Source of the DNA: Xenorhabdus khoisanae
GTDB lineage: Bacteria > Pseudomonadota > Gammaproteobacteria > Enterobacterales > Enterobacteriaceae
Length of the DNA stretch: 55,563 nt
NCBI RefSeq assembly: GCF_001037465.1
Contig: NZ_LFCV01000029.1
Location: 1-55,563 of the forward strand
Direction: 5' to 3'
Each line of letters begins with the position of its first letter. The stretch's first letter is position 1. Shown here one piece after another: positions 18,369 to 27,343 of the stretch. Under the pieces are notes generated by a model that did not search any database, was not told where the DNA came from, and saw only the letters and a program-made list of their open reading frames with translations. Made by a program: the position numbers and the translations under genes.

Positions 18369-20003
18369 ATGAAAAAAATCATGGCGGGCCTGATTAAAAA
18401 TAGGCTCACCCAAATCCTGACCTGCTCAATGGGAATACTCTTAACAAACATTGCACCCGTCCATGCCGCAGTCGTTCCACCGGGGACACAATTGGCTGAA
18501 AAACAAGAAATTGTACGTAACAATGGATCTTTTCCTGCTTCTTTGGATGTCCATAAAGTAGAAAGTAATGTTGAACTGAACATTATTCATGATTTTTTTG
18601 ATGGCTTGGTCTACACCGATAGAAAAGGCAAGATAGAACCCAGACTGGCTGAAAGCTGGGAAACGCAGGATAACCAAACATGGCTTTTCCACTTAAGAAA
18701 AGGGGCGAAATGGTCTGACGGCTCACCGATTACCGCCCATGATGTGGTATTTAGCTGGCGACGTTTACTTGATCCAACAATGGGCTCTCCTTATGGCAGC
18801 TATCTTGGAACTGCTCATGTTATTAATGCAGACGATATATTGTCAGGCAAGAAAAAAGCAGAAGAGCTTGGTGTTAAGGCACTGGATGATCTCACATTGG
18901 AAGTAAAACTCGATAAACCCGTGGCGTATTTCTTGCAGATGCTGACCCATCCGATTTTAGTTCCGATTAGTGAGAAAGTAGTTAAAAAACAGAGTGATAA
19001 ATGGACGCATCCAGATAATTTTGTGGGTAGCGGTGCATTCAAACTCGCTGAATGGAAAGTGAATGAAAGTGTTATCGGTGTCAGGAACCCTAATTATTGG
19101 GATGATAAAAACACGGTCATTAATAAAGTCACTTATCTTGCCCTTACATCAGAAAAATCAGACTTAAACCGTTACCTTGCGGGTGAAATTGATATTACTC
19201 TTACCATTCCTTTGGACTCCTTTGCATCATTAAAGAAAACATTGGGCGATCAAGTTCATGTTGATCCGATGCTCAGTACTTACTATTACGCCTTCAATAC
19301 TAAAAAACCACCATTTAATGATGTCAGAGTCAGGAAGGCATTAAGTTTAGCCATAGATAGGGATGTGATTGCTGGAAAAGTATTCGGAATGGGGCAGCTT
19401 CCCGCTTACGATATTCTTCCTCCCAATATTGGCGGTATCACATTAACCCCACCAGAATATGCTTCCTGGACACAGGAACAGAGAATTAAAAAAGCCAAAG
19501 AGCTCTTGAACGAAGCCGGTTTTAACGAGAAAAATCCGCTCAAATTTAATTTGCTTTATAACACAAGAGAATCCCATAAAAAACTCGCCATTGCTGTGAC
19601 GGCAATGTGGAAGCAGAATCTGGGGGTTCGAGCCAGCTTACAAAATCAGGAATGGAAAGTGATGTTGGATAATATGCACCAGAATAAGTTTGATGTTGTC
19701 AGATATGCTTGGACGGCAGACTACAATAGCCCAATGTCTTTCTTAGGGATTTTTCTGACAGGAAGCAGCCATAATACACCATTATATGATAATCGTGATT
19801 TCGACCAGTTGGTGATTAAAGCAGGTGAAACCAACGATACGGCTTATTATCAAAAAGCAATTGATATTTTCAACAATGATATGCCTGTAATTCCTATTTA
19901 TTATTATGTTATTAACCGTATGGTAAAACCGTATGTCGGCGGTTTCTACGTTAGCCCAACGGATTATATATCGACAAAAGATCTCTATATTATTAAGCAC
20001 TAA
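18369..20003 (+). CDS. OppA-type peptide ABC transporter binding protein, paralogue 2
   Basis: An intact 544-residue SBP_bac_5 protein with a signal peptide ending near VHAA/VVP. It has the family landmarks SFPASLDVHKVESN, LAESWETQDNQTWLFHLRKG, WSDGSPITAHDVVFSWRRL, VRKALSLAIDRD, and the ligand-pocket stretch QNQEWKVMLDNMHQNKFDV shared with paralogues 3 and 4. GGAGAT before the ATG at 18369 decides the start over the ATG 15 nt upstream. It has its own leader and terminator, so each array member may be a separate transcription unit. Peptide binding is known for the family; the actual ligand is not visible. Confidence 0.9.
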   Translation: MKKIMAGLIKNRLTQILTCSMGILLTNIAPVHAAVVPPGTQLAEKQEIVRNNGSFPASLDVHKVESNVELNIIHDFFDGLVYTDRKGKIEPRLAESWETQDNQTWLFHLRKGAKWSDGSPITAHDVVFSWRRLLDPTMGSPYGSYLGTAHVINADDILSGKKKAEELGVKALDDLTLEVKLDKPVAYFLQMLTHPILVPISEKVVKKQSDKWTHPDNFVGSGAFKLAEWKVNESVIGVRNPNYWDDKNTVINKVTYLALTSEKSDLNRYLAGEIDITLTIPLDSFASLKKTLGDQVHVDPMLSTYYYAFNTKKPPFNDVRVRKALSLAIDRDVIAGKVFGMGQLPAYDILPPNIGGITLTPPEYASWTQEQRIKKAKELLNEAGFNEKNPLKFNLLYNTRESHKKLAIAVTAMWKQNLGVRASLQNQEWKVMLDNMHQNKFDVVRYAWTADYNSPMSFLGIFLTGSSHNTPLYDNRDFDQLVIKAGETNDTAYYQKAIDIFNNDMPVIPIYYYVINRMVKPYVGGFYVSPTDYISTKDLYIIKH

Positions 20004-20012
20004 CATTAAGTT

Positions 20013-20034
20013 AGAGCCTGTTAATACAGGCTCT
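20013..20034 (+). terminator. Terminator after OppA-type paralogue 2
   Basis: An 8-bp stem AGAGCCTG/CAGGCTCT with loop TTAATA, 9 nt after the stop, followed by GATTAT. Confidence 0.7.
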
Positions 20035-20110
20035 GATTATAGCGATTGATAAGTTACTTAAATCATGAGTTGGATAAGTAATAGTAAATACAATGATGGA
20101 GAACTAAAGT

Positions 20111-21733
20111 ATGTCAAAAATAATCAACAATAAAAAAATAAAATTACTTACTTGTGCTATGGCACTTATGTTGAACAATATTGCATTATCTTATGCTGCG
20201 GTAATTCCTGAAGGAACAAAGCTGGCAGCTAAGCAGGAAATTGTGCGCAATAATGGCGCAGAGCCAGCTTCATTGGATACACATAAAGTTTCAAGTAATG
20301 TTGAATTCAATATTATCAGTGACTTTTTTGATGGCCTGATTCAGGTTAATAAGCAGGGCAAAATTGAGCCAAGGTTAGCAGCCAGTTGGGAAACCCAAGA
20401 TAATAAAAAATGGGTTTTTCATTTAAGAAAAGATATCAAATGGTCAGATGGTTCACCTATTACAGCTCATGACGTTGTATTCAGTTGGCGGCGTTTAATC
20501 GATCCTGATACTGTTTCTCCTTATGGCAGCTATCTTGAAAATGCTTCTGTAGTGAATGCAAATGAGGTTCTGACAGGTAAGAAAAAAACAGAAGAGCTTG
20601 GGATAAAAGCGCTGGATGACAAGACGCTGGAAGTGCGGCTGGATAAACCCGTCGGAGATTTCCTACAGATGCTGACCCATCCTGCTATGTTTCCGATTAG
20701 CGAAAAAGCAGTAAAAAAACATGGCGATAAATGGACCAGACCGGAAGTATTTATAGGAAGTGGGCCCTATAAACTCTCTGAGTGGGTTGTTAATGAAAAA
20801 ATAGTCGGAGTCAGAAATACCCAACATTGGGATGATAAAAATACAGTGATTAATAAAGTAACTTATCTTCCTCTTTCTTCAGAAAAAGCGGATTTAAACC
20901 GTTATCTGGCGGGAGAAATCGATATTACTTTTACTATTGCCGCAGAATCTTTTCCATCATTGAAGAAATCTTTGCCTGATGAGATAAAGCTCTCTCCTAA
21001 AGCAACCGTATATTTTTATGAATTTAATAATAAAAAACCACCATTTAATGATGTCAGAGTCAGGCAGGCACTAAGTTTGGCAGTAGATCGGAATATTATT
21101 GTTGATAAAATCTTGGGGCAGGGACAGTTACCCGCTTATACTATGCTTACACCAGATATAGGGGGCTTTAATTTTAAACAACCTGATTATGCTTCGTGGA
21201 CTCAAGAGCAGCGTATTACCAAAGCTAAAGAATTATTGAATGATGCTGGGTTTAATCAAAATAATCCACTTACTTTTAATCTTCTTTATAACACGCAGGA
21301 GGGGCATAAAAAAATTGCCATTGCGGTTAGCTCAATGTGGAAAAAAAATCTTGGTGTAAATGCTGTTTTGCAGAATCAGGAATGGAAAGTCATGTTAGAT
21401 AATATGCACCAAGGGAAATTTGATGTTATCCGGCGGGCATGGGTTGCAGATTATGATAGTCCGATGACGTTCTTATCGTTATTTTCATCTAAGCAAGTAA
21501 AAAATACATCTCTATATACAAATGATGAATTTGATCAGTTATTAGAAAAAGTGTCTGAAACTAATGATAAAAATTATTATCAGAAGGCATCTGATATATT
21601 AACAAAAGAATTGCCGGCTATTCCTATTTATTTTTATGTTAATCATAATATGGTTAAGCCTTATGTTGGTGGCTTTCATGCTAACACAAGGGGAGAATAT
21701 TTCACAAAAGATCTTTATATTATTGAGAATTAA
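20111..21733 (+). CDS. OppA-type peptide ABC transporter binding protein, paralogue 3
   Basis: An intact 540-residue SBP_bac_5 protein. The signal peptide (CAMALMLNNIALSYAA) is cleaved near AA/VIP. Landmarks are NNGAEPASLDTHKVSSN, LAASWETQDNKKWVFHLRKD, WSDGSPITAHDVVFSWRRL, VRQALSLAVDRN and QNQEWKVMLDNMHQGKFDV. It is closest in pattern to paralogues 2 and 4. TGGAGAAC before the ATG is a good Shine-Dalgarno. Paralogues differ mainly in the segments contacting ligand and in the C-terminal third, as expected for recent duplication with diversification. Confidence 0.9.
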   Translation: MSKIINNKKIKLLTCAMALMLNNIALSYAAVIPEGTKLAAKQEIVRNNGAEPASLDTHKVSSNVEFNIISDFFDGLIQVNKQGKIEPRLAASWETQDNKKWVFHLRKDIKWSDGSPITAHDVVFSWRRLIDPDTVSPYGSYLENASVVNANEVLTGKKKTEELGIKALDDKTLEVRLDKPVGDFLQMLTHPAMFPISEKAVKKHGDKWTRPEVFIGSGPYKLSEWVVNEKIVGVRNTQHWDDKNTVINKVTYLPLSSEKADLNRYLAGEIDITFTIAAESFPSLKKSLPDEIKLSPKATVYFYEFNNKKPPFNDVRVRQALSLAVDRNIIVDKILGQGQLPAYTMLTPDIGGFNFKQPDYASWTQEQRITKAKELLNDAGFNQNNPLTFNLLYNTQEGHKKIAIAVSSMWKKNLGVNAVLQNQEWKVMLDNMHQGKFDVIRRAWVADYDSPMTFLSLFSSKQVKNTSLYTNDEFDQLLEKVSETNDKNYYQKASDILTKELPAIPIYFYVNHNMVKPYVGGFHANTRGEYFTKDLYIIEN

Positions 21734-21744
21734 AAAATAAATAA

Positions 21745-21770
21745 TCAGAGCCTGTCTACATAGGCTCTGA
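21745..21770 (+). terminator. Terminator after OppA-type paralogue 3
   Basis: A 9-bp stem TCAGAGCCT/AGGCTCTGA with an 8-nt loop, 11 nt after the stop; again the AGAGCCT-type stem found through the array. Confidence 0.7.
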
Positions 21771-21799
21771 TAACAGTGGAATAATAAATAAAACCATAA

Positions 21800-21970
21800 A
21801 TATCTTGCTCAATTATGATCCTTTTAGGATACATTGTCTTATCCCATGCAGCCATGGTTCCTGCCGGAGCAAAGTTGGCAGCCAAGCAGGAAATTGTCCG
21901 TAATAATTTTTCTGAACCTGCTTCACTGGATCCACATAAATCAGAAAGTGATGTTTCACTTAATATGTGA
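21800..21970 (+). pseudogene. Remnant of an OppA-type gene (N-terminal fragment)
   Basis: In one frame this DNA encodes the end of a signal peptide and the first mature residues of the family: VLSHAAMVPAGAKLAAKQ, then EIVRNNFSEPASLDPHKSES, ending LNM-stop. An in-frame TAA at 21797 removes the natural start and the remaining 480 or so residues are missing. The NNFSEP...LDPHKS words resemble paralogue 1 more than paralogue 3. It is a decayed fifth member of the array; about 290 bp of unassignable DNA follows before the next copy. Confidence 0.85.
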
Positions 21971-22263
21971 ATCCAAGCTTATCCATTAGGCTATTTTATT
22001 TGCCATTTTTAATCTGGCTATGCGCAAAATCTTCACTTACTAATTTCCATATACTATACTATATGCACGCCCCGATTTCTGAGCGCAGTCCATATTCAAA
22101 CTGCATGCAACAATTAACATTTACTGAGATAGGCTATCAGTAATTTTTATTTCACGATGTAATCTATTAATAGATTAATGGTTCTTAGAACATAAATGAG
22201 AATGTACATAACAATGGAGGTTAAATAATAAATAATTCTCACACAGCTATAGAGGATTATAAT

Positions 22264-23886
22264 ATGTTAAATAAAATCAGAAAAGAAATTATTAAAACAC
22301 TTTCTTATTCTATCAGTATTATATTGGGTAGTATTGCATTATCCTATGCCGCAGTTATTCTACCTGACACTCAACTTTCTGAAAAACAAGAAATTATTCG
22401 CAATAACGGTTCAGAGCCAGCTTCATTGGATGTTGATAAGGTTGAAGGTAATATAGCACTAAATATTATCAATGACTTTTTTGATACATTAGTACGCACA
22501 GATAAAGAAGGTAAGATTAAACCCGGGCTGGCTGAAAGCTGGGAAACGAAAGATAATAAAACGTGGATTTTCCACTTACGAAAAGGCATTAAGTGGTCTG
22601 ATGGAACACCAATTACAGCTCATGATGTGGTGTTTAGCTGGCGGCGTTTAACCGATCCTAAAACGCTCTCTCCTTATGGTAGCTATTTCGCTGATGCTTC
22701 TGTTGTGAATGCCAGAGAAATTTTGGCAGGAAAGAAAAAACCGGAAGAACTGGGTGTCAAAGCGCTGGATAGTTCGACCTTGGAGGTAACGTTAGAGAAA
22801 CCTGTTGGGTATTTTTTACAGATATTGGCTTTCCCTATTACGGTTCCAATTAGTGAAAAAGTAGTTGAAAAATATGGTGAACAATGGACTCAGCCGGAAT
22901 TTTTCGTTTCCAGTGGGGCGTTTAAATTAGCAGAGTGGAAAGTAAATGAAAAAATTATTGGGATGAGAAATCCTAATTACTGGGATAACAAAAATACGGT
23001 AATTAATAAAGTCACTTATCTCCCGCTTTCATCAGATGTTTCAGATTTAAACCGTTATCTGGCTGGAGAAATAGATATCACATTTACAATTCCATTGGCA
23101 TCTTTCTCATCATTAAAGAAAAAAATAAGTTCACAGGTTCATGTTTCACCAATACTTAGTACATATTATTATGAATTCAACAATAAAAAATCACTATTTA
23201 ATGATATTAAAGTCCGACAGGCATTAAGTCTTGCCTTGGATAGAGAGATTATTGCTTATAAGATTGTTGCTCAAGGTCAAATACCTGCTTATACTATTTT
23301 CCCACCGGGAATCGGCGGTTTTAAATTCAAACAACCTGATTATCAATCATGGACACAAGCCCAACGTGTTAAAAAAGCCCAAAAATTATTGAATGAAGCA
23401 GGGTTTAATAAGGATAGTCCTCTTGAATTTAATTTGGTTTATAACTCATCAGAAATACACAAGAAAATAGCTATTGCTGCAACTTCGATGTGGAAAAAGA
23501 ATCTTGGTGTTATTGTTAATATACAAACTCAGGAATGGAAAGTTTTGTTGGATAACGAACACCAGGGGAAGTTTGATGTCGTCAGAAATGGATGGATTGG
23601 CGATTATGATAGCCCGATGTCTTTTCTAAATATATTTACAACAAATCAAACGAATAATACTTCATTTTATTCAAATAAGAATTTTGACGCATTGGTACAT
23701 AAGGCCGGAGAAACTAATAAGCTAGAGGATTTTCAATAAGCACTTGATCTTCTGACAGAAGATACACCTGTCATTCCTGTCTATTATTATGTTACAGCAG
23801 TATTAGTGAAACCTTATATCGGTGGATATTACTCTAATCTTATGGGATTTATTGCAACGAAAGATCTTTATGTTATTAAACATTAA
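22264..23886 (+). pseudogene. OppA-type paralogue 4, interrupted by a nonsense codon
   Basis: The frame runs as a normal SBP_bac_5 protein: signal peptide ending LSYAA, then NNGSEPASLDVDKVEGN, LAESWETKDNKTWIFHLRKG and TQEWKVLLDNEHQGKFDV. At 23737 it meets TAA after EDFQ. The same frame continues for 48 more codons (ALDLLTEDTPVIPVYYYV ... ATKDLYVIKH) to the natural stop at 23884, matching the C-termini of the other paralogues. A single substitution of CAA or AAA explains the stop (siblings read YQQA or YQKA here). The 491-residue product would lack the final segment that completes lobe I. Readthrough cannot be excluded, but this is most likely a recent pseudogene. Confidence 0.85.
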
Positions 23887-23888
23887 AT

Positions 23889-23914
23889 TAAGGGCCTGCT
23901 TAAGCAGGCCCTTA
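23889..23914 (+). terminator. Terminator after OppA-type paralogue 4
   Basis: A perfect 26-nt palindrome with a GC-rich centre (arms TAAGGGCCTGCTT and AAGCAGGCCCTTA), immediately after the original stop codon. It is the strongest hairpin of the array and is followed by GATTTC. Confidence 0.75.
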
Positions 23915-24087
23915 GATTTCCAGAAAACTTCATTCAAAATAATGAGTGGGTATTTTTCCATAGTAAAAAAATACAGTGATTAATTTATCTCATCTTTAAA
24001 TAAAAACAGTAAAACGTTTACACGCCATATCTGGCAGGTATACTTTTTGCTGACAATAACAAAATACACATTCGTTGGGAATATGGA

Positions 24088-24396
24088 ATGAATATTAAAT
24101 TCAATCGACTGAGTAAAGTTAATAGAAATGATATTATTGCTTTAAACACTCATCCTCTTGTTCTCCGCCAAATGCCTTTAGCAAAGGATAAATTTGATGA
24201 GCAACAGTGCCGAATGTGGGTTAAAGAAAAAGAAAAGCACTGGGAAATATACGGTTATGGCCTTTGGGCATTATTTTTTCAAATGAGACTTGAATCAGTA
24301 ACGATCTTACTCCCTCCGAGCAGAAACCGAACAAAAGGGATTTTTCGTCTGGGAATGGCTATCTTGGTAGCATTTAACGTGCCAATGCATTGTTAA
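24088..24396 (+). pseudogene. GNAT-type N-acetyltransferase, decayed
   Basis: The first 70 residues (LNTHPLVLRQMPLAKDKFDE ... EIYGYGLWALF) resemble the start of a GNAT-fold acetyltransferase. The later words ESVTILLPPSRNRTKGIFRLG resemble its C-terminal part. The central acetyl-CoA-binding region that should lie between them is missing, and the end runs out of frame to NVPMHC. The 102-residue frame is therefore an internally deleted and frameshifted relic rather than a small gene. Family assignment is by motif memory. Confidence 0.65.
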
Positions 24397-24729
24397 TAAA
24401 TTACTAAGTGTTTAGTCTCAGATTTTGCGAGAACCCCTTGATAGAGCAGGGAGCAGCTACCAGATCCTACTTATCCCTTTATCTTTCAATTATTGTAATC
24501 GAATGAATTCACTTGCCGATTCAAGGACAATTTTTAAGTACTGAAACCTGCATCTTCAAGCTAATTGGATATAGTTACTTCTCCTAAGCAAATAGATGAG
24601 ATTTTTTAACAAAATGTAAACAATTATGAATCATTTTATTTACATTTTCGGGTGGGTAATATATGTTTTTATTGTCTTGCAAGAGAAAAATAAAATACAA
24701 CCATTACTTATATTACAAAGGAGAAAGTC
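24397..24729. other. Intergenic region before the oxygenase cluster
   Basis: About 330 bp of AT-rich DNA without a supported gene. It must contain the promoter of the six-gene cluster, but no -35/-10 pair with 16-18 bp spacing stood out. GCATCTTCAAGC near 24550 faintly resembles one arm of the interspersed repeat at 9.8 kb. Confidence 0.4.
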
Positions 24730-24756
24730 ATGGATTATCAACCTTTAGGCATTTAG
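24730..24756 (+). other. Eight-codon reading frame ending in TAG, in frame with the MFS gene
   Basis: AAAGGAGAAAGTC directly precedes ATG, the best Shine-Dalgarno in this region. The frame reads MDYQPLGI and stops at TAG (24754). The same frame continues without another stop (LTNKLDRYKENF) into the MFS transporter ATG at 24793. Two readings fit: the transporter's true start is 24730 and codon 9 has mutated to amber, or this is a leader peptide whose translation is coupled to the transporter. Confidence 0.6.
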
Positions 24757-24792
24757 TTAACCAATAAACTGGACAGGTATAAAGAAAATTTT

Positions 24793-26007
24793 ATGCCTGT
24801 TCTACTTTACAATGGATGGGGGAACTACATGATAAAATACGTTGGAGTGGGTGCCAATGAACTGGATACATATCTCGATTATGCCATATTAAGTATCATT
24901 GCAGTTTATATATTGCAGTCAAAACCATACGAAATCGGCATATTGGGTGCATGCTTTGCCTTTCCTTTTTTGCTTTCAAGTTATTTGTTTGGACGTATTT
25001 TTGATAAGGTAAGTATTCTGAAATGGCGGGCATTTTTATTCATTATCAATATTATTGTCATGCCCCTTATTTGTCTTTCTAGTACGATGGTTACTTTATA
25101 TTTTGTCGCTATTATTAAAACGACATCACGATGTGGAATCTATATTTCTAACACTAAACTTAATATCAATGATGATGAGTCCAAAAAATTCTATGAAATT
25201 TATGGCTATATGATTAATTTCAGTAGGGTTGTCATCCCGTTGGTAATTATCTTTATCTACCATACTGTTGGAACATGGGGTGTGATTGCTATTTCTATGC
25301 TACTTAATCTAGTAGCATTATTATCGACACTATCTGATGATAAAGAAGATTATCTCTACACTGACACTAAAGGCAGTGCGGTAAGCGCAGAGTATTCCTT
25401 TTATCAGATTGTTAAAAATAACACAGACCTTTTTAACCTTGTTGTGGCTTATACGTTAGCAAATCTGGCTTTCTTCCTTAGTAACGATATGCTTAGTATT
25501 TTCTTTCGTCACTTAGGCCAGAGCGAAAATAGTGTAGGGTATATTATATCGCTACTGGGCATTGGGGGATTTTTAGGTACCAAACTTGCTGCTGTTCTAG
25601 TCAATGATCTAAGAGCAAAATTTATTTTATTAATTTCCGTATTTATCAATACAACCGCATTTACTTGTTTTGGTTATCTGAATCCAGAGACGACATCTAT
25701 ATATATATTCTATATCGATATCCTGCTGGTGGGCATATCATCTGGACTTACATTTTTCTCAATTCGTTATGGTGTGAGAAACATAGTAGGGTACCAACAT
25801 ATGGGAAAAACAACAGGAAATATTCAGATGTTATCGTCTATTTTTGCAATCCTTATGCCAATTGTGGGGGGATTTATCGCCAATAATTTTTCCATTAATT
25901 TTACATTCAAAATAACGAGTTTCATTCTGGGGATGACGTTTGTTTACTTTATCTTATTCAAAGACAAAATGCACAAAGGAAATAAACTCTATGAAAAATC
26001 AGAATAA
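24793..26007 (+). CDS. MFS transporter, probable exporter of the cluster product
   Basis: The 404-residue protein is highly hydrophobic with about ten to twelve membrane segments and major-facilitator features. These include the short basic/acidic loop FGRIFDKVSILKW after the second segment, a polar central loop (DDKEDYLYTDTKGSA) dividing two halves, and glycine-rich helices such as SLLGIGGFLGTKLAA. Its immediate upstream sequence is open in frame to a well-placed start at 24730 except for one TAG, so the annotated start may be a fallback. ATGs at 24793 and 24829 are both possible; the latter has GGGGGA before it. The next gene overlaps its end by 17 nt. Export of the pathway product or self-resistance is inferred from context. 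Confidence 0.82.
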   Translation: MPVLLYNGWGNYMIKYVGVGANELDTYLDYAILSIIAVYILQSKPYEIGILGACFAFPFLLSSYLFGRIFDKVSILKWRAFLFIINIIVMPLICLSSTMVTLYFVAIIKTTSRCGIYISNTKLNINDDESKKFYEIYGYMINFSRVVIPLVIIFIYHTVGTWGVIAISMLLNLVALLSTLSDDKEDYLYTDTKGSAVSAEYSFYQIVKNNTDLFNLVVAYTLANLAFFLSNDMLSIFFRHLGQSENSVGYIISLLGIGGFLGTKLAAVLVNDLRAKFILLISVFINTTAFTCFGYLNPETTSIYIFYIDILLVGISSGLTFFSIRYGVRNIVGYQHMGKTTGNIQMLSSIFAILMPIVGGFIANNFSINFTFKITSFILGMTFVYFILFKDKMHKGNKLYEKSE

Positions 26008-26740
26008 ATTAAGTGAAATCAACTTCCTTGCTGATAAGCACTATGATTTATATTTAAAAGGGAAAACCAAACAAACTTGGGATTGTAATCTTGACTGGGA
26101 GCTCGCAGCTAATGATCTCTTGTCGGATAATTTGCATGAAGCTGCTGTAACAGTGGCTAGCCTATCTGCGCATGTTGAACTACTGGGAATGGAAAATGCT
26201 GCTGAATTAATGCTGCAGACGAACGATTTTGCATTAAAGATGGGGCTTGCTCAGGCGGTCAATGATGAAGCTAGACATTCTGAACTGTTTGCCAAGTACG
26301 CTATTTTGGCTAATGGTGCCATCAAAGACCTCTCAAAAACACGTGAACTCTATCTTTATCATTTTACTCAGCTTAAAACTTTTGATGAAACTTTTTTGAG
26401 CCATGTTTTTTTAGAAAATGGAGCATTGGAACAGTTTAACATTTTTATTCATGCTTTTGGTGAGCAAAGCCTGATTGGTCAGATCTATAAAGGTGCCATG
26501 CAAGATGAAGCCCGCCATGTTCAGATGGGAATTAACTATTTCAGAAGTCTTATTGATCAATCGCCATCGAAAAAAGAAATGATTTACGAACATTTGTCAA
26601 CCTTTAAGCACATCATCCATGTCAACAAAGACAGCATCGATTGGTTATCTGGTATTAGTAAGATCCCTGCCGATGAAATTGATAAGAGAACCAAAAAACG
26701 ACACGATAATTTTATCAACAAAATATTGGAGAATAATTAA
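25991..26740 (+). CDS. Ferritin-like non-haem diiron oxygenase/oxidase
   Basis: A four-helix-bundle carboxylate-bridged diiron protein is indicated by two copies of the ligand motif DEARH. Candidate ligands in the 249-residue product are Glu63 (HVELLG), Glu93 and His96 (NDEARH), Glu142 or Glu147 (LENGALEQF), and Glu173 with His176 (QDEARH). The pattern is E, ExxH, E, ExxH, as in ribonucleotide-reductase R2-like, AurF-like and MiaE-like enzymes, which activate O2 for hydroxylation, N-oxygenation or desaturation. The ATG at 25991 has AAAGGA before it and overlaps the transporter gene, implying translational coupling. The substrate is not recognisable. It is not a ferritin storage protein by length or context. 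Confidence 0.8.
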   Translation: MKNQNKLSEINFLADKHYDLYLKGKTKQTWDCNLDWELAANDLLSDNLHEAAVTVASLSAHVELLGMENAAELMLQTNDFALKMGLAQAVNDEARHSELFAKYAILANGAIKDLSKTRELYLYHFTQLKTFDETFLSHVFLENGALEQFNIFIHAFGEQSLIGQIYKGAMQDEARHVQMGINYFRSLIDQSPSKKEMIYEHLSTFKHIIHVNKDSIDWLSGISKIPADEIDKRTKKRHDNFINKILENN

Positions 26741-27343
26741 ATGCTTGAAGGTGTTTGTATTATACAAAATGCAATTAGTGAAAGAGAATTAGATATTATT
26801 TATCGTTATCTGGCTGTTTCCGAAAATATTGGGCAGTTGAAAGGAAACAAAGACGCAACTGATGCGCATATGTATTACGCATTGCCTTATTTTGAAGCGA
26901 TGTTGAGCCATTATACTGACGTCATCTCACAAACAGTAAAAGAAAAAGTTTATCCTAGCTATTCTTTTTTATGGAATTACAAGAAAGGTTACCAGCTTCC
27001 ACGTCATAAGGATAGAAACTCTGTCGATTATATTATTTCTATTGGTATCCATAAGCAGGCAGAATGTGAATGGCCTCTATTTGTGGATGGCAAAGAAATG
27101 AATATGGATGTGGGTGATATTCTGATTCTTGATGGCAAGCGTTTTGAACATTGGAGAGAAGCGTGTCCATACAATAACCGACTACAGTTGATACTTTGCT
27201 ATACCAGAGATCCATTTCTTCGTTTTGATAAGAGAGTGCATTTAGGATTTGAACCTATTCCTGAAGTTATTACTAGTCCCTTCAAAGAACATCTTACGAT
27301 AGATGATGACTATATTTCTGAATTAAGGAGCCTCTATGTCTGA
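26741..27343 (+). CDS. Putative 2-oxoglutarate/Fe(II)-dependent oxygenase
   Basis: The 200-residue protein has the jelly-roll dioxygenase facial triad: His89-x-Asp91 (LPRHKDRNSVDYIISIG), then His137 (GKRFEHWRE), and a downstream Arg147 (NNRLQLILCY) at the place where 2-oxoglutarate is bound. The strand MDVGDILILDG before the distal His is typical of prolyl-hydroxylase-like folds. Such enzymes hydroxylate or otherwise oxidise unactivated carbons with O2 and 2-oxoglutarate. The start codon abuts the stop of the diiron gene, and the next gene overlaps its end by 8 nt. The family assignment is from motif geometry; overall similarity to a named enzyme was not recognised. Confidence 0.7.
   Translation: MLEGVCIIQNAISERELDIIYRYLAVSENIGQLKGNKDATDAHMYYALPYFEAMLSHYTDVISQTVKEKVYPSYSFLWNYKKGYQLPRHKDRNSVDYIISIGIHKQAECEWPLFVDGKEMNMDVGDILILDGKRFEHWREACPYNNRLQLILCYTRDPFLRFDKRVHLGFEPIPEVITSPFKEHLTIDDDYISELRSLYV

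Noticed and set aside
24540-24570. Second copy of the 9.8-kb palindromic repeat
   Set aside because: Only GCATCTTCAAGC resembles one arm, without a matching second arm; too weak to annotate.
24730-24756. MDYQPLGI as a precursor of a ribosomally made, modified peptide
   Set aside because: Eight residues with no leader/core split, no peptide-recognition protein and no protease in the cluster; an amber-interrupted start or a leader peptide explains it better.
24793-26007. MFS gene as araJ, which lies between mak and sbcC in E. coli
   Set aside because: The position is similar but the protein shows no AraJ-like pattern that I can recognise, and it overlaps the oxygenase genes. Positional identity alone is not enough.
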